This document shows, in pieces, positions 26,801-35,558 of a stretch of 64,000 bases of DNA. The notes under the pieces were generated by a model. That model ran no database searches and was not told where the DNA came from. It was given only the letters and a program-made list of their open reading frames with translations. The stretch covers positions 4,333 through 68,332 of the forward strand of contig CAZAKT010000004.1 in assembly GCA_964486135.1 (NCBI GenBank). Direction: 5' to 3'. The first letter of the stretch is position 1, and every line of letters starts with the position of its first letter. Origin of the DNA: UBA4923 sp964486135. Lineage in GTDB: Bacteria; Bacillota; Clostridia; Saccharofermentanales; DTU023. A program made the position numbers and the translations under genes.

Positions 26801-27814
26801 TCAATATTCAAACTGCCTGTAATACCTTCTTGTCGAAAGCGGATGGTCACGCTCGTGCTCCAGGTGCCGGCTGAGCCGCTCGAGGAGGGAATAGACAACC
26901 ATGGGGGACATCAGTTTCTTCCAACGGTACTCCTCGAAGGGGAGCTCGATAGCCTCTGTGTCAAATACGGTTACATTTTCCGTTATTTTTTCGGCGAAAC
27001 GCAACAAACGGTCTGTCAGCGGCCGTGTCTCGTCTGTACTGTGCAGGACGAGAATACTGGTGTCCTCCTCGACAAGCTCAAGGGTCCCATGGAAGAACTC
27101 GGCCGAGTGGATCGATTTGGCATGAATCCACTGCATTTCCTCCAGTATACACATGGCGTAATCGTAGGCTTCCCCCCACATCATGCCAGAGCCGGCCACC
27201 ATATGATACGTGTAATCCTTGTACTTCTTGGCGAAGGCCTCCGCCACACTGTCGTACTCTTCTTTCCCACGGATCAGATAGGGTGTTATCGCCTCCAGAT
27301 CCTCCATGAATTTTCCATAATCATCGAGATCACCTGTGTGGTGCAGCAGGCGGGCCAGGAACATGTACATGAAGAGGTAGATGGCTTCTCCCAAATGGTC
27401 ATCTTCAGCATAGCTTTGTACCACGTAGTCGGCATGCTCATAGATTGGGGAACCGGGGTTGGAGACATAGACGACTGTTCTCGCGCCCGCCTTCTGACAG
27501 AATTCAGCGGCCTGGAGGATCTCCTTGGTATTGCCGCTCCGGGTTGAAAAAATACAGACTGAATCCTTGTTGAAACGTCGATGCCGGATGGACATGAATT
27601 CAGCCGCGATCTCGACGTGAGACTCGATGTCGGTCTCTGAATCGAGCCAGAACTTGATCGGGAGGGCATGGGCATAGGTGCCGCCTACTCCGATGAAGAA
27701 CAGATTTGAGAATCCCTGTTCGACGATCTCATCGACAGCCTTCTCAATGTCGGGACGCATGGCGAGTGCGTCGGCTACTACTTTTTCAAAACGTGGACGA
27801 TTAAAAGATAACAT
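26801..27814 (-). CDS. frlB: SIS-domain protein, fructoselysine-6-phosphate deglycase-like
   Basis: A 337-residue double-SIS-domain protein related to FrlB and the GlmS isomerase domain. FFIGVGGTYAHALPIKFW (39-56) and STRSGNTKEIL (around 88-98) are sugar-phosphate-binding SIS motifs; SAEFFHGTLELVEE (near 237) and the terminal RRYYRQFEY match the corresponding regions of FrlB as I recall it. It would split 6-phosphofructoselysine (or an analogue) into glucose 6-phosphate and the amino acid. The start at 27814 has AAAGGGAGGG; the frame to 27853 is rejected. First gene of the minus-strand operon driven by the 45-bp box at 27829. Confidence 0.82.
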   Translation of the reverse strand: MLSFNRPRFEKVVADALAMRPDIEKAVDEIVEQGFSNLFFIGVGGTYAHALPIKFWLDSETDIESHVEIAAEFMSIRHRRFNKDSVCIFSTRSGNTKEILQAAEFCQKAGARTVVYVSNPGSPIYEHADYVVQSYAEDDHLGEAIYLFMYMFLARLLHHTGDLDDYGKFMEDLEAITPYLIRGKEEYDSVAEAFAKKYKDYTYHMVAGSGMMWGEAYDYAMCILEEMQWIHAKSIHSAEFFHGTLELVEEDTSILVLHSTDETRPLTDRLLRFAEKITENVTVFDTEAIELPFEEYRWKKLMSPMVVYSLLERLSRHLEHERDHPLSTRRYYRQFEY

Positions 27815-27828
27815 AAGACCCTCCCTTT

Positions 27829-27873
27829 GGAACCTTCTAGAACAATTTAACATTATGTGGAATATCTGTCAAT
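27829..27873 (-). promoter_or_regulatory. 45-bp promoter/operator box, copy 1 (upstream of deglycase operon)
   Basis: This segment recurs at 35559-35603 with only three differences. On the minus strand it contains TTGACA, a 17-bp spacer and TAAATT, followed by the palindrome TTCTAGAA. The deglycase ATG lies 15 bp after its end, so the palindrome falls in the early transcribed region, a good place for a repressor. The GntR-family protein encoded 114 bp away on the other strand is the obvious candidate regulator. Confidence 0.75.
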
Positions 27874-27937
27874 TGCCTGGTAGGTTACGGGTGGACAAAA
27901 TACCTTAACTGGGTTATCATCCTTGGTATGAGTAAGA

Positions 27938-27963
27938 TGGAATAAACTACTGGACTTATTCCA
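27938..27963. promoter_or_regulatory. Inverted repeat upstream of the GntR regulator (possible autoregulatory operator)
   Basis: TGGAATAA (27938-27945) and TTATTCCA (27956-27963) form a perfect 8-bp inverted repeat with a 10-bp centre, 23 bp before the GntR start codon. The half-site shares TATTCCAC with the 45-bp box at 27829. Confidence 0.4.
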
Positions 27964-27986
27964 CGCGTTTTATAAAAGGAGTTACT

Positions 27987-28724
27987 ATGAGCGACGACCT
28001 TCAAAAACCTCTTTTAAATGAAATGTCACCCGTACCCCTCTATGCCCAGCTGAAGCAGGAGATCCTGTCCAAGATGAGTAACGGTGATCTGCCTTACGGT
28101 GCCAAGTTGCCCAGTGAAATTGAGATTTCCAAGGAATATGCTGTCAGCCGGAATACGGTAAGGACCGCCCTCCTTGAATTGGCGGATGACGGTTATCTGG
28201 TCCGTAAACAGGGTAAGGGGACTTTTGTCAGGCATCAGAAAGTTGCGGAGAACATCTCAACCAATGTCAGCTTCACGGAAGTCTGCGTGGTCAATGGCAT
28301 TGAACCTGGCCATCGGCTTGTGACCCTTTCCTTGCAGCCTGCCTCCGAGGAGGATGTCCTGGCACTGGGAATCGAAGCCGGGGATCGTGTCCTTTTCCTG
28401 GAGCGGATCCTCCTTGGCAACAATGTGCCTGTCGTCCTGGACCAGACCTTCCTCCCCGAGAAGTACGCGGCGCTCATGAAGGAGGATCTTGATGGTGTGT
28501 CACTTTATGCCACCATATCAAGGCTCTTCAACACCACCATGCAAAGGTCGAAGAAGACCATCGAACTCGCCTATGCCTCCGACCGCGAGGCGGAGTACCT
28601 GAATATCAAGAAGGATAGCCCGGTACTCCTTATGACAGAAACCGTCTTTGATGCGGATGGGGCACCTGTCCATCGCAGCAAACAGATCATCCTGGGCGAC
28701 CGTTTTAAATACGTGGTCTACTAG
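27987..28724 (+). CDS. GntR/HutC-family transcriptional regulator with UTRA domain
   Basis: A 245-residue regulator. The N-terminal winged helix (about 12-80) has the GntR signature PLYAQLKQEI, YGAKLPSEIEIS and SRNTVRTAL; the remainder is a UTRA effector domain (about 95-240) that usually senses a sugar phosphate or amino sugar. It is transcribed away from the deglycase operon and towards the epimerase gene, and lies in the middle of the Amadori locus, like FrlR in other bacteria. It probably represses both operons through the two 45-bp boxes until the phosphorylated substrate accumulates. AAAGGAG precedes the ATG. Confidence 0.87.
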   Translation: MSDDLQKPLLNEMSPVPLYAQLKQEILSKMSNGDLPYGAKLPSEIEISKEYAVSRNTVRTALLELADDGYLVRKQGKGTFVRHQKVAENISTNVSFTEVCVVNGIEPGHRLVTLSLQPASEEDVLALGIEAGDRVLFLERILLGNNVPVVLDQTFLPEKYAALMKEDLDGVSLYATISRLFNTTMQRSKKTIELAYASDREAEYLNIKKDSPVLLMTETVFDADGAPVHRSKQIILGDRFKYVVY

Positions 28725-28732
28725 GGGCCCTC

Positions 28733-29587
28733 TCAGCAGGTCTCAAGGCTTATCCCGGCCTCACGAAGGGCCTGGTCAACGATACGCTTGCTTTCCGACA
28801 GACATAGTTCGGGGTCCCGGAAATAGGGCTCACCCAGGACCTCGATGGAGCACCATCCGTCATAACCACAACGCTTGACCACCCTGAACAGGTCGGTCAA
28901 GGGCAGTATATCCGTGCTGTCGCCCAGCTGGGGATGCGCCTCTGAATAACCATCTGTTCCAGAGACGTGCAGGTAGAGCATTTTGTCACCGAAGACATCA
29001 AAGTATTCTGAAAAGGGTTCATGCGCGACCAGGGGGGGGATGACATCCATCATAACCGCCAGGTACTCACTGTCCACTTCATCCATGATCTCCCTGACCT
29101 CGGCCGTATTCGTCAACATGTTGCCTTCAGACGGAGAGAGGGTCTCGATTACAATGCTTACACCCAACTCCCCCGCGGCCCCGCAGAGCTCCTTCAAATA
29201 CTCAGCCAGTTGTTCCCTGACCTTTTTCTTGTCCCGGCCATAGCCGATGTGGGGGATGGTCAGGAGCATCTTGTCCGCCCCAAGCAGGGAGGCTGACCGT
29301 GCTGAGGCTTTCAGGTATTCAAGGGTCTCGAGACATTCCTTTTCATCCCTGGAACAGAGATTGTAGGGATAGGCGAGAATCTCAGGGGTAAACATGGGAA
29401 TTTCCTGCCCGTATTTTTTCTTGTAGCCTAAAATCCGATCTATGGCCTCCCTATCAAGGTCATAGCTGTATGCGTGCGGGCGGGCGCCCCAGACCTCGAC
29501 CCCATCGAAACCGTATTCACGGGCCATTTTAAAACTGTATTCCAGGGGAAATCTTTGAAACAGGTAACTCAAAAATGTCAGCTTCAC
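28733..29587 (-). CDS. frlC: Sugar phosphate isomerase/epimerase, fructoselysine 3-epimerase-like
   Basis: A 284-residue xylose-isomerase-like TIM barrel. The N-terminal YGFDGVEVWGARPHAYSYDL (25-44) and the adjacent MFTPEILAYPYNL match the equivalent region of FrlC as I recall it; Glu and His residues in VIETLSPSEGN and YLHVSG are likely metal ligands. FrlC interconverts fructoselysine and psicoselysine. Here it is the last gene of the second transporter operon, 11 bp after the FrlD-like kinase, and converges on the GntR gene. Confidence 0.82.
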   Translation of the reverse strand: MKLTFLSYLFQRFPLEYSFKMAREYGFDGVEVWGARPHAYSYDLDREAIDRILGYKKKYGQEIPMFTPEILAYPYNLCSRDEKECLETLEYLKASARSASLLGADKMLLTIPHIGYGRDKKKVREQLAEYLKELCGAAGELGVSIVIETLSPSEGNMLTNTAEVREIMDEVDSEYLAVMMDVIPPLVAHEPFSEYFDVFGDKMLYLHVSGTDGYSEAHPQLGDSTDILPLTDLFRVVKRCGYDGWCSIEVLGEPYFRDPELCLSESKRIVDQALREAGISLETC

Positions 29588-29598
29588 CTTCTCCTCCT

Positions 29599-30495
29599 TT
29601 AAACCAAGGGCATACCGTAACCAAAAGCGCCTGTGACCATACAGGTTCGTATCGCCATCAAATTGGCCACACTGAGCGCTCTCTCTATCAGTTTTCTATC
29701 GTAATCCTCTTTATCGGCAGGGGTATAAAACAGTTCACTATCGCCGGTGATCCGTTCGAACAATTGCCTTCCCGCCGTGTACTCTGTTGTAAAGCCCGTG
29801 ATGAAGGCGTCGCCCGCGCCTGTCGTATCAATCACTTCCAGGTCCATGTTATAGGGTTTTTTCCTGTAGATTTCCTGTCCGTCGAAGACAATCGCCCCCC
29901 CTTTGCCGATTGTACAAATACCCAGTTTTGAGCCGTATTCGATGGTTTTTTCCAGGTAGCCGATGATTTCGGCCTCACCCAGCTTCTTGCCTGAGAAAAA
30001 GGCGAAATCGACGCTGGGGCAGTTTCGTTTGAAGCTGTCCTCGTCCCAGGTATCACAAAAATCGTAGACCACGGGAACCTCCACGCCTTGCAGCTTGGGC
30101 AACTCATGGTCCATATAGGCCAGGTAGCCGGTATGGATCACATCGAAGCCGCTGGCATACTCCAAAAGCTCCTCCGTGATTTCCAGGGGATCCTCGTAGA
30201 CCACGCCACCGTGATTGTCCTCTGAGATGGAGCGATCACCGTCTGTCAGCCGGATGGTGCACAAACCGGTCTCCCCTTCCTTGCGAACGCAAAAGGAGAC
30301 ATCGATCCCCAGGTCCTGCAGGGTGGCGAGCACCTTGTCACCATAGGAGTCCTTGGCGACAACGCCGGCGTAGGCAGCCCCGTAACCCATCTGCCTGCCA
30401 TAGACAGCAAAGTTCAAGGAATTGCCACCGATAAACATCAAGCCGTCATCAAAATGACGGTCCACGACATTGTCCCCTATTCCAAGTATTTTCAT
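29599..30495 (-). CDS. frlD: PfkB-family kinase, fructoselysine 6-kinase-like (copy 2)
   Basis: A 298-residue ribokinase-fold kinase starting MKILGIGDNVVDRH, with GGNSLNFAVYGRQMG (around 20-34) and the catalytic motif DTTGAGDAF near 240. The GDN-VD start and overall length match FrlD. It would phosphorylate fructoselysine delivered by importer 2. The start at 30495 is chosen over the longer frame to 30531 because it matches the family N-terminus; the ribosome binding site (GAGAG) is modest. A second, more divergent kinase is encoded at 25713-26693. Confidence 0.83.
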   Translation of the reverse strand: MKILGIGDNVVDRHFDDGLMFIGGNSLNFAVYGRQMGYGAAYAGVVAKDSYGDKVLATLQDLGIDVSFCVRKEGETGLCTIRLTDGDRSISEDNHGGVVYEDPLEITEELLEYASGFDVIHTGYLAYMDHELPKLQGVEVPVVYDFCDTWDEDSFKRNCPSVDFAFFSGKKLGEAEIIGYLEKTIEYGSKLGICTIGKGGAIVFDGQEIYRKKPYNMDLEVIDTTGAGDAFITGFTTEYTAGRQLFERITGDSELFYTPADKEDYDRKLIERALSVANLMAIRTCMVTGAFGYGMPLV

Positions 30496-30523
30496 CTTAT
30501 TACTCTCTTGTCCAGGTCCGCGG

Positions 30524-31564
30524 TCAGACACTTTCAGTCAGGCTCCTTGTGGCCTTCTTCTTGCGCATACTCCGAATCCGGTTCAAAGCGAGGACCAGGA
30601 TTAAAACCCCACCCCAGATCAGGTTTCTGATGAAATTGTCAATGGTGGGAAAGATATTGAATCCCGAGGAAAGAACCTGGAGGATGAAAATTGCCAGGAC
30701 CAGGTTGCTGACCTCGCCAAACCCTCCATTGGGGTCGACGCCTGCCAGCAGGCAGATGAGGATGGACTGGGAAATATAGGAATCTCCGGTTCTCGGAAGG
30801 ATGGAGTTGAAGCGGGAGGCCATTATAATCCCACTGAAGGCCGACAACAAACCGGCCGTCATATAGGTCAGGATCAGGTGCCGCTTGACGTTGATACCCG
30901 AGAAAATGGCCGAGGTTTGATTTGACCCCAGCATGGTCAGCGAGAAACCAAAGGAGGTCTTCTTGAGCAAGAGGGTCAGCAGGATCGCAAAAATGACAAA
31001 GAGCAAAAAGGCGATTGGGATCATATCATTGAAAATAGTCCGGTTGAGGTATTTGGATATGACCGTTGGGATCCCCGTGAGGGTCGATCCCTTGGTCAAA
31101 GCGACCGACATCCCCAGAAACAGGTTCATGGAAGCCAGCGTCGCCACCATAGGCGGGACGTTGAGCGAGGCGATCAGATAACCCGGCACAATCCCTGTGA
31201 GAAAGCCGATCAATAAGGTAACGAGGATAATGGCCAGGAGGACCAGGATCTCGGCAAAAACGGACATCTCATTTCCCGGCAGCAGGACCATAAACAATTT
31301 GCAGCTGATGATGGCTGAAAGGTTGGCCGAAGCGACCAGAGCCAGGTTAATCCCTCCCGACATGATGCAGATCATCATCCCCAGGGCGATGAAGGAATAT
31401 TCCGGCGAGGATTTCAGCATGGAGACGAGGTAGGACTTTGTAAAAAAGACCTTTGGCTGCAAGACCAACATTAGAAGGACCACGGTGATCAGAAAGATTA
31501 CCAATTGGATTCTATTGGTGTCCCTCCCAAGCAAGCCCGACTGTCGCAATTTCAGTTTTTGCAT
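30524..31564 (-). CDS. RbsC-type ABC transporter permease, second permease of importer 2
   Basis: A 346-residue protein with about ten hydrophobic segments and the family motif GGINLALVASANLSA (near 70), where most relatives have GGIDLSVG. Towards the C-terminus is AGVDPNGGFGEVSNLVLAIFILQVL. Importer 2 encodes two different permeases, so it probably forms a heterodimeric channel as in AI-2 (LsrCD) and some galactofuranose or erythritol systems. It follows the first permease by 10 bp. A short basic tail faces the cytoplasm. Confidence 0.85.
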   Translation of the reverse strand: MQKLKLRQSGLLGRDTNRIQLVIFLITVVLLMLVLQPKVFFTKSYLVSMLKSSPEYSFIALGMMICIMSGGINLALVASANLSAIISCKLFMVLLPGNEMSVFAEILVLLAIILVTLLIGFLTGIVPGYLIASLNVPPMVATLASMNLFLGMSVALTKGSTLTGIPTVISKYLNRTIFNDMIPIAFLLFVIFAILLTLLLKKTSFGFSLTMLGSNQTSAIFSGINVKRHLILTYMTAGLLSAFSGIIMASRFNSILPRTGDSYISQSILICLLAGVDPNGGFGEVSNLVLAIFILQVLSSGFNIFPTIDNFIRNLIWGGVLILVLALNRIRSMRKKKATRSLTESV

Positions 31565-31574
31565 TATGTCCTCC

Positions 31575-32588
31575 TTAGGAAGCCAGCAGGTTCATGCTGA
31601 TTCGCTTTCTTCTCCTGATCTCCGTGTAGGAAGAGAAAATGATGCCGAGCACGATCAGGACGCCTTCGACAAATCTGCTCCAATGGGTCGGAATGCCGAG
31701 GAGAATGAGCGAATTGTTGACCATCATAAGCAGGAGAACGCCAAGGATGGCCCCTATGACTGTGCCCCGGCCCCCCGATAATCTTGTGCCCCCAAGTATC
31801 AAGGCGGCAATGATTTTCATTTCATAACCAATGAGCGAGGTGTGTTGAAGATTCCCGGCCATGACCACCCTTACCATTCCGGTATAACCGGCCAAGGCTC
31901 CCATGAAGGTAAAAACGAAGAGGTTGATCGCCTTGATGTTGAAACCGATCCGCTCAGCTGCGACAGAATCGCCGCCAAGGGCATAGATCCCCCGCCCCAG
32001 CATGGTGTAGCGGCTGATCACATAGACCAGGATAACGATAACCGGCATGGAGAGCGCGATAGTTGGCATGACACTTGAGAGCCCCGTTTTACCCTCTTTT
32101 ACCGAAAACAAGACTGAATCCTTAATCCCGAAGAGGGACTGGGGCAGGACGGGGATGGACCTGCTTTTGAGCACCCCCTGCATAAAGCCCAGGAAAATGC
32201 TGCTGGTCCCGATAGTGATGATGAAGGCCGAGAGCTTGAGCCAATTGACCAGGATGGCGTTAAACAATCCCATGAGCAATCCCAGACAGGTCGCGATGAC
32301 GAAGATTGTAAAGGCCGATTTAAATTCATAATTAATGGCCAGTACCGTCGCCGAATAGGAACTCAACATGGCGATCGAAGGGAAGGAAACGTCAATCCCA
32401 CCTGTCACAATACATAGGAGCAGACCCATGGCGAACATGGTAGGAACAACAATGGACCGGAGCGTGTCCACCATATTGTTGGCCGTGAAGAAAAGGCCGC
32501 TTTGGATTTGAATAATGATGGACAGCAAGACGATCGTCACCAAGGTGACAATCTCAATGCGGTTGAAACTCTTCTTAATATTTATCAT
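31575..32588 (-). CDS. RbsC-type ABC transporter permease, first permease of importer 2
   Basis: A 337-residue multi-pass protein with GGIDVSFPSIAMLSSYSA (near 62) and RLSGGRGTVIGAILGVLLLMMVNN near the C-terminus, both typical of the RbsC family. It is encoded after the ATPase and before the second permease, in the same direction and with 10-41 bp spacing, so all belong to one operon. No clear substrate information is in the sequence itself; an Amadori compound is inferred from the frlC- and frlD-like genes downstream. Confidence 0.85.
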   Translation of the reverse strand: MINIKKSFNRIEIVTLVTIVLLSIIIQIQSGLFFTANNMVDTLRSIVVPTMFAMGLLLCIVTGGIDVSFPSIAMLSSYSATVLAINYEFKSAFTIFVIATCLGLLMGLFNAILVNWLKLSAFIITIGTSSIFLGFMQGVLKSRSIPVLPQSLFGIKDSVLFSVKEGKTGLSSVMPTIALSMPVIVILVYVISRYTMLGRGIYALGGDSVAAERIGFNIKAINLFVFTFMGALAGYTGMVRVVMAGNLQHTSLIGYEMKIIAALILGGTRLSGGRGTVIGAILGVLLLMMVNNSLILLGIPTHWSRFVEGVLIVLGIIFSSYTEIRRRKRISMNLLAS

Positions 32589-32629
32589 TTCCCCTTCATC
32601 CCCGTGTATCCATAATCGACTTCCCGTCG

Positions 32630-34120
32630 TTAGCTGTATATCCGCTTGGTGAGGTCATCAATATTGGTCTCCGAACTCTGCAGATGATCAACTATCTGAC
32701 CCCGCTTCATGATCAGGATACGGTTGCAGTTATGACACAGTTCCGGAATGTCGTCCGAGATAATAACAATCGCGATGCCATGATCGTTGGCAAGTTTTCT
32801 CAAATACTGGTGAAGATCATACTTGGCCCCGATATCAACCCCGACCGTGGGTCCATTCAGGAGGAGGAGATTGGGACCGGCGTTAAGCCACCTCGCCAGG
32901 ACCGTTTTCTGTTGATTACCCCCCGACAGGGTTGACACGGCGTCGTATTGGGAACCCAGCCTTATGGACAGTTCTTTCTCCCATCTTGAGGTACCTTCAG
33001 TCAGCTTGCTCTCATCCACAAAGAGGCCTTTTACCATCTTGTTGATACTGGAAACGGCCAAATTCTTCCTTATGGCTTGTGGCAGGAAAAGGGCTTCGGA
33101 TACACGATCCTCCGGCACATAGGCGATATTCTTCTTCCGCGCTACATAGGGGGCCTTGATTTTTTGCCTCACCCCATTGATCAGGATCTGGCCACTGGTG
33201 GGCTTGAAAAGGCCGAAAATAGTTTTGGCGACTTCGGCGCGACCCGAACCCAGAGGTCCCGTAATACCGAGTATCTCGCCCGGATACACCTCAAAGGAGA
33301 CGTCGGTAAACCCTTTGCCCAGGCTCAAGTCTTCGACCTTGAGGGCCGGGATTGAATAGTCGATGTTCTCAGGCACAAAGCTGTCTTCGCTGATCACCCT
33401 GCCCGTCATATGCTGGATGAACTCTTTTTGATTTATCTCACGGGCTGAGCCGGTGAAGACATTTTTTCCATCCCGGATGATGGTGTAGTTTTCACTTATG
33501 GCAAATACTTCATTGATCTTGTGGCTGACGAAAAGAATTGAGATGCCATCCGCCTGCAACTTCTTGATGACCTCGAAGAGGGTGTTGACTTCCTTTTCCG
33601 TCAGCGCCGTCGTAGCCTCATCCATGATGATCAGTTGCGCCTTATGCGTAATGGCACGACAAATGGCGACCAGCTGCCGATCCGCGATCGGCAATTCCTC
33701 AAGGTAATCATCCAGCTTGAGATTGATATTCAATACTTCAATCGCTTCTTTGGCGATACGCCGGATTTCCTTCCAGTTGACCACTTTTCTTTTATCTGAA
33801 ATCGCTGAACTGAGCGCGATGTTTTCTGCGACAGTAAGATTGGGAAAGACGGACAAGTCCTGGTAGATAACGGCTATCCCTGCCTGAATAGACTCCAGGG
33901 GCGTGATCCTGGTGTAGGATTCCCCATTGATCGTCACCGTGCCGGAATCAGCCTGATAAAAACCGGAAATAATTTTGATAAGGGTTGATTTCCCTGAGCC
34001 GTTCTCGCCTGCCAGACAGTGGATTTCGCCTCGACCAATCGTCAGATTGGCTTCGTCCAATGCCTGGACTCCTCCAAAGGACTTGCTGACATTCTCAGCA
34101 ACTAATAACGCTTCTGTCAC
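32630..34120 (-). CDS. RbsA-type ABC transporter ATPase with two nucleotide-binding domains (importer 2)
   Basis: A 496-residue duplicated ATPase. Domain 1 shows Walker A GENGSGKST (near 39) and the signature region LPIADRQLV; domain 2 has GPLGSGRAE and LSGGNQQKTVLARWL. Where domain 2 normally reads LDEPT, this protein reads LLLNGPTVGVDIG: the Walker B Asp-Glu pair is replaced by Asn-Gly, so the second site is probably unable to hydrolyse ATP. Importer 1's ATPase keeps the canonical LDEPT. It follows the binding-protein gene after a 96-bp gap with a strong hairpin. Confidence 0.9.
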   Translation of the reverse strand: MTEALLVAENVSKSFGGVQALDEANLTIGRGEIHCLAGENGSGKSTLIKIISGFYQADSGTVTINGESYTRITPLESIQAGIAVIYQDLSVFPNLTVAENIALSSAISDKRKVVNWKEIRRIAKEAIEVLNINLKLDDYLEELPIADRQLVAICRAITHKAQLIIMDEATTALTEKEVNTLFEVIKKLQADGISILFVSHKINEVFAISENYTIIRDGKNVFTGSAREINQKEFIQHMTGRVISEDSFVPENIDYSIPALKVEDLSLGKGFTDVSFEVYPGEILGITGPLGSGRAEVAKTIFGLFKPTSGQILINGVRQKIKAPYVARKKNIAYVPEDRVSEALFLPQAIRKNLAVSSINKMVKGLFVDESKLTEGTSRWEKELSIRLGSQYDAVSTLSGGNQQKTVLARWLNAGPNLLLLNGPTVGVDIGAKYDLHQYLRKLANDHGIAIVIISDDIPELCHNCNRILIMKRGQIVDHLQSSETNIDDLTKRIYS

Positions 34121-34169
34121 TATTTAATCTCCGCAAAACCCGGTCTATACCTTCAACCCCTGACGGATT

Positions 34170-34197
34170 GTGGGGAGGGTAGACCTACCCTCCCCAC
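34170..34197 (-). other. Strong intergenic hairpin between binding-protein and ATPase genes
   Basis: A perfect 12-bp stem, GTGGGGAGGGTA (34170-34181) with TACCCTCCCCAC (34186-34197), around a four-base loop. It has no T run on the minus strand. Such hairpins after a binding-protein gene commonly protect its mRNA and lower expression of the membrane parts. Confidence 0.6.
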
Positions 34198-34216
34198 TTG
34201 GGTCATTGATATTAAA

Positions 34217-35281
34217 CTAGAAATCGTACTGATCCATATTCTCAGCTGTAATAATGATCCAGCCTGAACCGGTGATCAGCTTGCCATCAACACCTATGCT
34301 CTCGAAGCCCTCAACTCCCAGATCCGCGCCAGGGACGAGCTCATCCCTCTTGCCGTCGAGAATCATCTCACCGACCCGGCACATGAGGTAGCCGGAGTCA
34401 GCGGGATCCCAGGCCATAACCCAGGGGCAGACGCCGGACTTCAGCTCTTCCTCGGACACCGAGGCAAAGGAGCATCCCATAACCTTACAGGTATCCTGCA
34501 GGCCAAGCTCAACGATCGCCTTGCCGATGCCGGCCGGATCGTAGCTGTCTGTCACGTAGAAGCCCGCCAGGTCAGGATATTTTTTCAGAATTTCCTTGGC
34601 TCTCTCGTAGACGACATCCATGTTGGACTCGCCTTCGATCTTCTCTTCAGGAATGAGCTCGAGGCCAGGATAGTTTTCCTTGGCATGCTCGATGGCCGTG
34701 TCGGTCCACAGCTTATGCGTCGCGTTTCCGAGATAGGAGACAACAGTAACGTACTTGCCTTCGCCGCCAACGGATTTGGCGAACTCGTCCATCATAGCCT
34801 TGCCGAACCCGACATTGTCAAAGTTCTCGACGTCAAAATCGCAAACTTCCTGTTCGGGTGACTCATGGGTAATTACGATAATACCCTTGTCCATGGCCTG
34901 TTGGAGGATGGGCTCGATGATATCAGGATCGACCGGCACCACTCCGAGGACATCAATATCCTGAGCGATCAGCTCTTCGATTATTGTGTATTGCTGCGCG
35001 GCATCAGTGACCGGCGGCCCCTTCATATAAGCCATATGGCCCGTATCATTGACGTATTTCACCAAGCCTTCTTCAAGGCGCAGGAACCACGGATCGGCAG
35101 TGTCTTTAACGACAATTGCCATATTATATTTCTTTTCCGGGGTCTCTGGATCAGTCGTATCCGGTACTTCCTCAGTTTCCGTCCCATCCGGTGCCTCCGT
35201 TTTGGAACCGTCTTCGGACGCGCAGGCTGTGAAGGACAGCAAGAGGAGCAACGCCAAAAGAATTACAAGCAACTTTTTCAT
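34217..35281 (-). CDS. Sugar-type ABC transporter substrate-binding lipoprotein (importer 2)
   Basis: A 354-residue type I binding protein with signal MKKLLVILLALLLLLSFTAC, in which Cys20 is lipidated. It is followed by a Glu/Thr/Pro-rich linker of about 30 residues and then an RbsB-like domain (VVKDTADPWFLRLEEG, DVLGVVPVDPDIIEPIL). The start at 35281 has AAAGGTG upstream; the longer frame to 35359 lacks a site. It is the first gene of the second Amadori operon, but its promoter box lies about 280 bp upstream, leaving a long leader. It is clearly different from the binding protein of importer 1, so the ligands may differ. Confidence 0.87.
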   Translation of the reverse strand: MKKLLVILLALLLLLSFTACASEDGSKTEAPDGTETEEVPDTTDPETPEKKYNMAIVVKDTADPWFLRLEEGLVKYVNDTGHMAYMKGPPVTDAAQQYTIIEELIAQDIDVLGVVPVDPDIIEPILQQAMDKGIIVITHESPEQEVCDFDVENFDNVGFGKAMMDEFAKSVGGEGKYVTVVSYLGNATHKLWTDTAIEHAKENYPGLELIPEEKIEGESNMDVVYERAKEILKKYPDLAGFYVTDSYDPAGIGKAIVELGLQDTCKVMGCSFASVSEEELKSGVCPWVMAWDPADSGYLMCRVGEMILDGKRDELVPGADLGVEGFESIGVDGKLITGSGWIIITAENMDQYDF

Positions 35282-35558
35282 TTTTTCACCTTTCTTCTGG
35301 TTTATTACCAACAGCAAAACCTTATTTTGTAGGCTTTGCTGACCCAACCTATATTTCAACCATGCCGCAATACTCGCTTCTGAATCCTATTTCAGGACTT
35401 CGCGCCGGCTTGGATCCGGTTCAGACGGCTGTGGACAGCCAGGAGAACAAGTCATACGTACTTATCAGCTTCCATTATATACTTTCCTGGTCCGCAAGCT
35501 CCCAGCCCCGGACCTGTCAGGTCCTGCATACCTCAAAAATTGCATTTCAGCTTTCAAG
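35282..35558 (-). other. Long untranslated leader of the importer 2 operon
   Basis: 277 bp between the 45-bp promoter box and the binding-protein start. A GGACCTgacAGGTCC hairpin (35509-35523) is present in it; no convincing gene, riboswitch or attenuator was recognised. Confidence 0.4.
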
